Source of the DNA: Clostridium sp.
GTDB lineage: Bacteria > Bacillota > Clostridia > Clostridiales > Clostridiaceae
Reading direction: 5' to 3'
DNA length: 64,000 bases
Assembly: GCF_029267215.1 (NCBI RefSeq)
Contig: NZ_JARIDH010000019.1
Span: forward strand, 62,001 to 126,000
A program made the translations under genes and the position numbers. The stretch's first letter is position 1; the number at the start of each line of letters is the position of its first letter. The notes beneath the pieces were generated by a model, which made no database searches, was not told the origin of the DNA, and saw nothing but the letters and a program-made list of their open reading frames with translations. Shown here piece by piece: positions 61,875-64,000 of the stretch.

Positions 61875-63011
61875 CTAATAATTTAAAGCTATATTTTGTT
61901 CTACTACCAAAAGAACATTTAACTTAATTTTCCCATGACCAATATCCTCTGAAGTGATAATTTTATCAACCACTTTTGCCTGCTTACTTATCTCCTTACT
62001 TATAGAATTGCTAATAAGATTAACCGCATTATTTATTATGGTTTCCTTATCATCTAATATATCCTTATAAACTTTTTCATAATACACTTTTTTATTTAAA
62101 AACTTTCCTGTACTTTCTATTTTATCATAATTCTCAAACTCTTTAGTAGCTTTTTTAATATAAATTTTCTTCCCCAATATTTCTATATAAACATCACTCT
62201 GTTTCTCTCCTGTACGCTCTTCTTTCTCACCTGAAACCTGAAGTTCAACACTCTTTTCATAGAATGTATTTGCAGTTACTTCCCCTCTTGCCGGAGCATC
62301 ATATTCTGCCCCCACAATCCCCTGTTTAGGTATTATTAAAACATCTCCTTTTTTAACAATATCTCCTTCTTTAACAACTGCTGAACCTGAGGTTGTATAT
62401 ATTTTTTTAACTTCTCCATCCATTTTTGCAACCACATTATTCAATTCTTGATTTTCATTTTCCTCATTTATCTTAGGACTAACCTTTTCTTCAACCTTTA
62501 TTTTTAAAGTTCCTCCTTCTATGCGAGCATTTACCCACATTATGTCTCCATGACTATTTTCAAGTTTTCTTTCCAATCCATAGACATTAACAACACTTTT
62601 TTTAATTCCAGGCTTAACATCAAATTCATTAAGCATACTTCTTATTTCAAAGGGAGCTATATTCTTTTTAGTTTCAATATCAATCCTCCAAATATACCCT
62701 GAATAAATATATAAACCAATTAAAAATACTAAAACTCCAGCAAAAATACTTAAAGATTTCTTAGCTCTAGATAAGAAAAAAATAACCCCTTTTGCTGAAA
62801 CTATTTTTATTTTTCCATTTAATCTTTTAACATAACTCTTAAGCTTTCCATAATCAGAATAATCAACATTTAAGGTTACTGTAACAATATCAATCCTCCT
62901 TACATTTTCAACATTTATCCCATTTTTCCATAAAACATTTAATAATTTATTGATATCAAAGACTTTTATTTCAACTTTTATTTGCCCCTTTTTCAAGAAA
63001 TCCAAATTCAT
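61875..63011 (-). CDS. yqfD: Sporulation protein YqfD
   Basis: The 378-residue protein begins with an IKVEIKVFDINKLLNVLW-like domain, has one membrane segment (about residues 88-110) and an extracytoplasmic part with repeated beta strands (VVAKMDGEVKKIYTTSGS). It belongs to the YqfD/SpoIV-type family required for efficient sporulation; YqfD is made in the mother cell under sigma-E in Bacillus. ATG follows GGGGAGG inside the end of yqfC, so the two are coupled. Confidence 0.9.
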   Translation of the reverse strand: MNLDFLKKGQIKVEIKVFDINKLLNVLWKNGINVENVRRIDIVTVTLNVDYSDYGKLKSYVKRLNGKIKIVSAKGVIFFLSRAKKSLSIFAGVLVFLIGLYIYSGYIWRIDIETKKNIAPFEIRSMLNEFDVKPGIKKSVVNVYGLERKLENSHGDIMWVNARIEGGTLKIKVEEKVSPKINEENENQELNNVVAKMDGEVKKIYTTSGSAVVKEGDIVKKGDVLIIPKQGIVGAEYDAPARGEVTANTFYEKSVELQVSGEKEERTGEKQSDVYIEILGKKIYIKKATKEFENYDKIESTGKFLNKKVYYEKVYKDILDDKETIINNAVNLISNSISKEISKQAKVVDKIITSEDIGHGKIKLNVLLVVEQNIALNY

Positions 63012-63014
63012 ATA

Positions 63015-63296
63015 TTAACCCTCCCCAAAACTTAAATTAATAAGTTTTCCAGTTAATGCAATAGTCTCAGTACCAATAAACCTTATTTCTAAATTCAATC
63101 CTAGTATAGTTATAACCCCAATATTACTATTAACCTTTATTTCATCTGATTTAAAAGACTCTATACCCTTATGATTTTCTATTACAATTTCATTTTTCCC
63201 ATATACAGTAACCTTAGGCTCTCCACTAAATATCTCCTTTGGTAAATCTAATTCTTCTGCAATTTTATTTTTAACTTGCCTTAATTTATCCCCCAT
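63015..63296 (-). CDS. yqfC: Sporulation protein YqfC (YabP family)
   Basis: A 93-residue all-beta protein of the YabP/YqfC family, with the pattern VTVYGKNEIVIENHKGI and the C-terminal IRFIGTETIALTGKL. It acts with YqfD in sporulation; in clostridia it is also conserved. I chose ATG at 63296 after GGAGGGAG; the frame is open to 63323. It starts the yqfC-yqfD-pgpH gene run. Confidence 0.9.
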   Translation of the reverse strand: MGDKLRQVKNKIAEELDLPKEIFSGEPKVTVYGKNEIVIENHKGIESFKSDEIKVNSNIGVITILGLNLEIRFIGTETIALTGKLINLSFGEG

Positions 63297-63326
63297 AATT
63301 CTCCCTCCAGAAAGTAATTTCATATT

Positions 63327-63356
63327 AATCTATGAAATTTTATATTTTTTTATTCA
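63327..63356 (-). promoter_or_regulatory. Candidate sigma-E promoter of yqfC-yqfD
   Basis: On the reverse strand TGAATA, 16 bases, CATAGATT resembles the sigma-E consensus (-35 with ATA, -10 CATACAAT-like), about 30 bases before yqfC. Bacillus yqfC-yqfD is known to be sigma-E dependent. Confidence 0.45.
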
Positions 63357-63379
63357 CGCCTAAAGAAAGTATATAAATA

Positions 63380-63424
63380 AAGAAAAAGGTCATTAAGCAA
63401 TTTAACATCACTTAATGACCTTTT
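63380..63424 (-). terminator. Hairpin terminator between yqeY and yqfC
   Basis: On the reverse strand AAAGGTCATTAAG pairs with CTTAATGACCTTT around a 13-base loop, followed by a T-rich tail. It is the second of two hairpins downstream of yqeY. Confidence 0.75.
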
Positions 63425-63470
63425 CTTAATTTCTATATAATAGAAATAAAACTTCTCAATTAGTATCTAT

Positions 63471-63500
63471 GAATAAAAGAGAGTTCATGCGAACTCTCTT
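63471..63500 (-). terminator. Terminator overlapping the yqeY stop codon
   Basis: A perfect ten-pair stem AAGAGAGTTC / GAACTCTCTT with a four-base loop begins at the yqeY stop codon and runs into TTTTATT on the reverse strand. Confidence 0.8.
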
Positions 63501-63948
63501 ACTTATTTAAAAATTCTTTAACTAATTGACTTACAAGTTTACCATCAGCTCTACCAACTGTCTGTGGTCTAACCTTTGACATAACTTTTCCCATGTCTTT
63601 TATGCTATTTGCACCCACTTCTTCAGCTGCGGTTTTTATTATATCTTTTATTTCTTCTTCACTTAACTGCTGAGGAAGGTAATCTAACAAGATTTTGATC
63701 TCACTATTGTTTTGATCAACAAGATCCTGTCTATTTCCCTTTTCGAATTCAAGCGCAGCTTCTCTTCTTTGCTTGATTTCTCTTGCTAATATTTCTATAA
63801 CCTGTTCATCCTCAAGCTTAACACCATCAGTTTTTTCAACTAATAGTATTGCTGACTTAGCAGTACTTAGAACTCCAGCTTTGAATTTATCCTTAGCTTT
63901 TAAAGCCTGCTTCCAGTCTTCTTGAAGTCTTTCTTTAATAGTTGGCAT
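63499..63948 (-). CDS. yqeY: GatB/YqeY domain protein
   Basis: The 149-residue protein has two helical parts: residues 1-90 with LQEDWKQALKAKDKFKAGVL and a GatB-tail-like C-terminal domain (about 95-149) ending GRADGKLVSQLVKEFL. The related tail of GatB binds tRNA; YqeY itself has no proven function. ATG at 63948 follows AAGAAGG; the frame begins a few codons earlier without a ribosome binding site. The gene stands at the right edge of the window, upstream of the sporulation pair. Confidence 0.9.
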   Translation of the reverse strand: MPTIKERLQEDWKQALKAKDKFKAGVLSTAKSAILLVEKTDGVKLEDEQVIEILAREIKQRREAALEFEKGNRQDLVDQNNSEIKILLDYLPQQLSEEEIKDIIKTAAEEVGANSIKDMGKVMSKVRPQTVGRADGKLVSQLVKEFLNK

Positions 63949-64000
63949 TGTTATACCTTCTTTCAAAAGAAATTATTCTGTTAATTTAAACCAAAAACTA

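Noticed and set aside
1..64000. Prophage, insertion sequence, CRISPR array or restriction system
   Set aside because: No transposase, integrase, Cas, methylase or phage structural gene was seen on either strand; the only repeats are the short palindromic elements and small direct repeats listed.

Overview
The window is strongly AT-rich chromosomal DNA from a low-G+C, spore-forming Firmicute. Gene content points to Clostridium, and the mix of proteins most resembles Clostridium perfringens; that species call is from memory of the families, not from a search. Sporulation genes (yunB, cotS, yqfC, yqfD), a type B RNase P RNA, a T-box leader and a preQ1-I riboswitch all fit. I see no phage, plasmid, insertion sequence or CRISPR array, and almost everything is core-genome housekeeping.

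Layout. 1-9000: the end-truncated GTPase gene hflX, hpt, yunB, a class A penicillin-binding protein, an alanine/glycine symporter, an unknown gene and a GNAT fusion protein. 9.2-13.7 kb: a complete spermidine/putrescine uptake operon (regulator, potA, potB, potC, potD) with a clear promoter and twin candidate operator boxes. 13.7-24 kb: ndk, small and unknown genes, a D,D-carboxypeptidase, a PpaX-like phosphatase, T-box-controlled asnA, a TPR protein, lrgA-lrgB and topB. 24-31.6 kb: tspO, two adjacent membrane sensor histidine kinases without response regulators, a TPR protein, a lipase-like hydrolase and a small kinase-like protein. 31.7-40 kb: tRNA-Leu(GAG), a GH8-like protein, slt-coaE-polA, glutaminase, another kinase-like protein and an M29 aminopeptidase. 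40-41.3 kb: a 27-residue hydrophobic peptide, RNase P RNA and a frameshifted small membrane gene.

41.3-44 kb holds the most interesting system: a preQ1-I riboswitch followed by a nucleoside hydrolase, an ECF transporter S component and a small radical-SAM enzyme. This matches the queuine salvage pathway QueK/QueT/QueL described for Clostridioides difficile: take up or release queuine, then convert it to preQ1. A dispersed palindromic repeat lies between queT and queL; a related, larger copy lies at 23.8-24.0 kb.

44-64 kb is mostly one long minus-strand run of core genes: yqeY, yqfC-yqfD-pgpH-ybeY-dgkA/PAP2-cdd-era-recO-DUF4342, a CBS/HTH regulator and ppdK, dgt, dnaG-rpoD, then a PH-like membrane protein, trmK and a Nif3-like gene. 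It is interrupted only by cotS on the plus strand. The run joins tRNA modification, ribosome maturation, c-di-AMP breakdown, lipid-carrier recycling, recombination and the primase/sigma-A macromolecular-synthesis cluster. Several starts are non-ATG (TTG, GTG and probably CTG for recO); I chose them from Shine-Dalgarno spacing.
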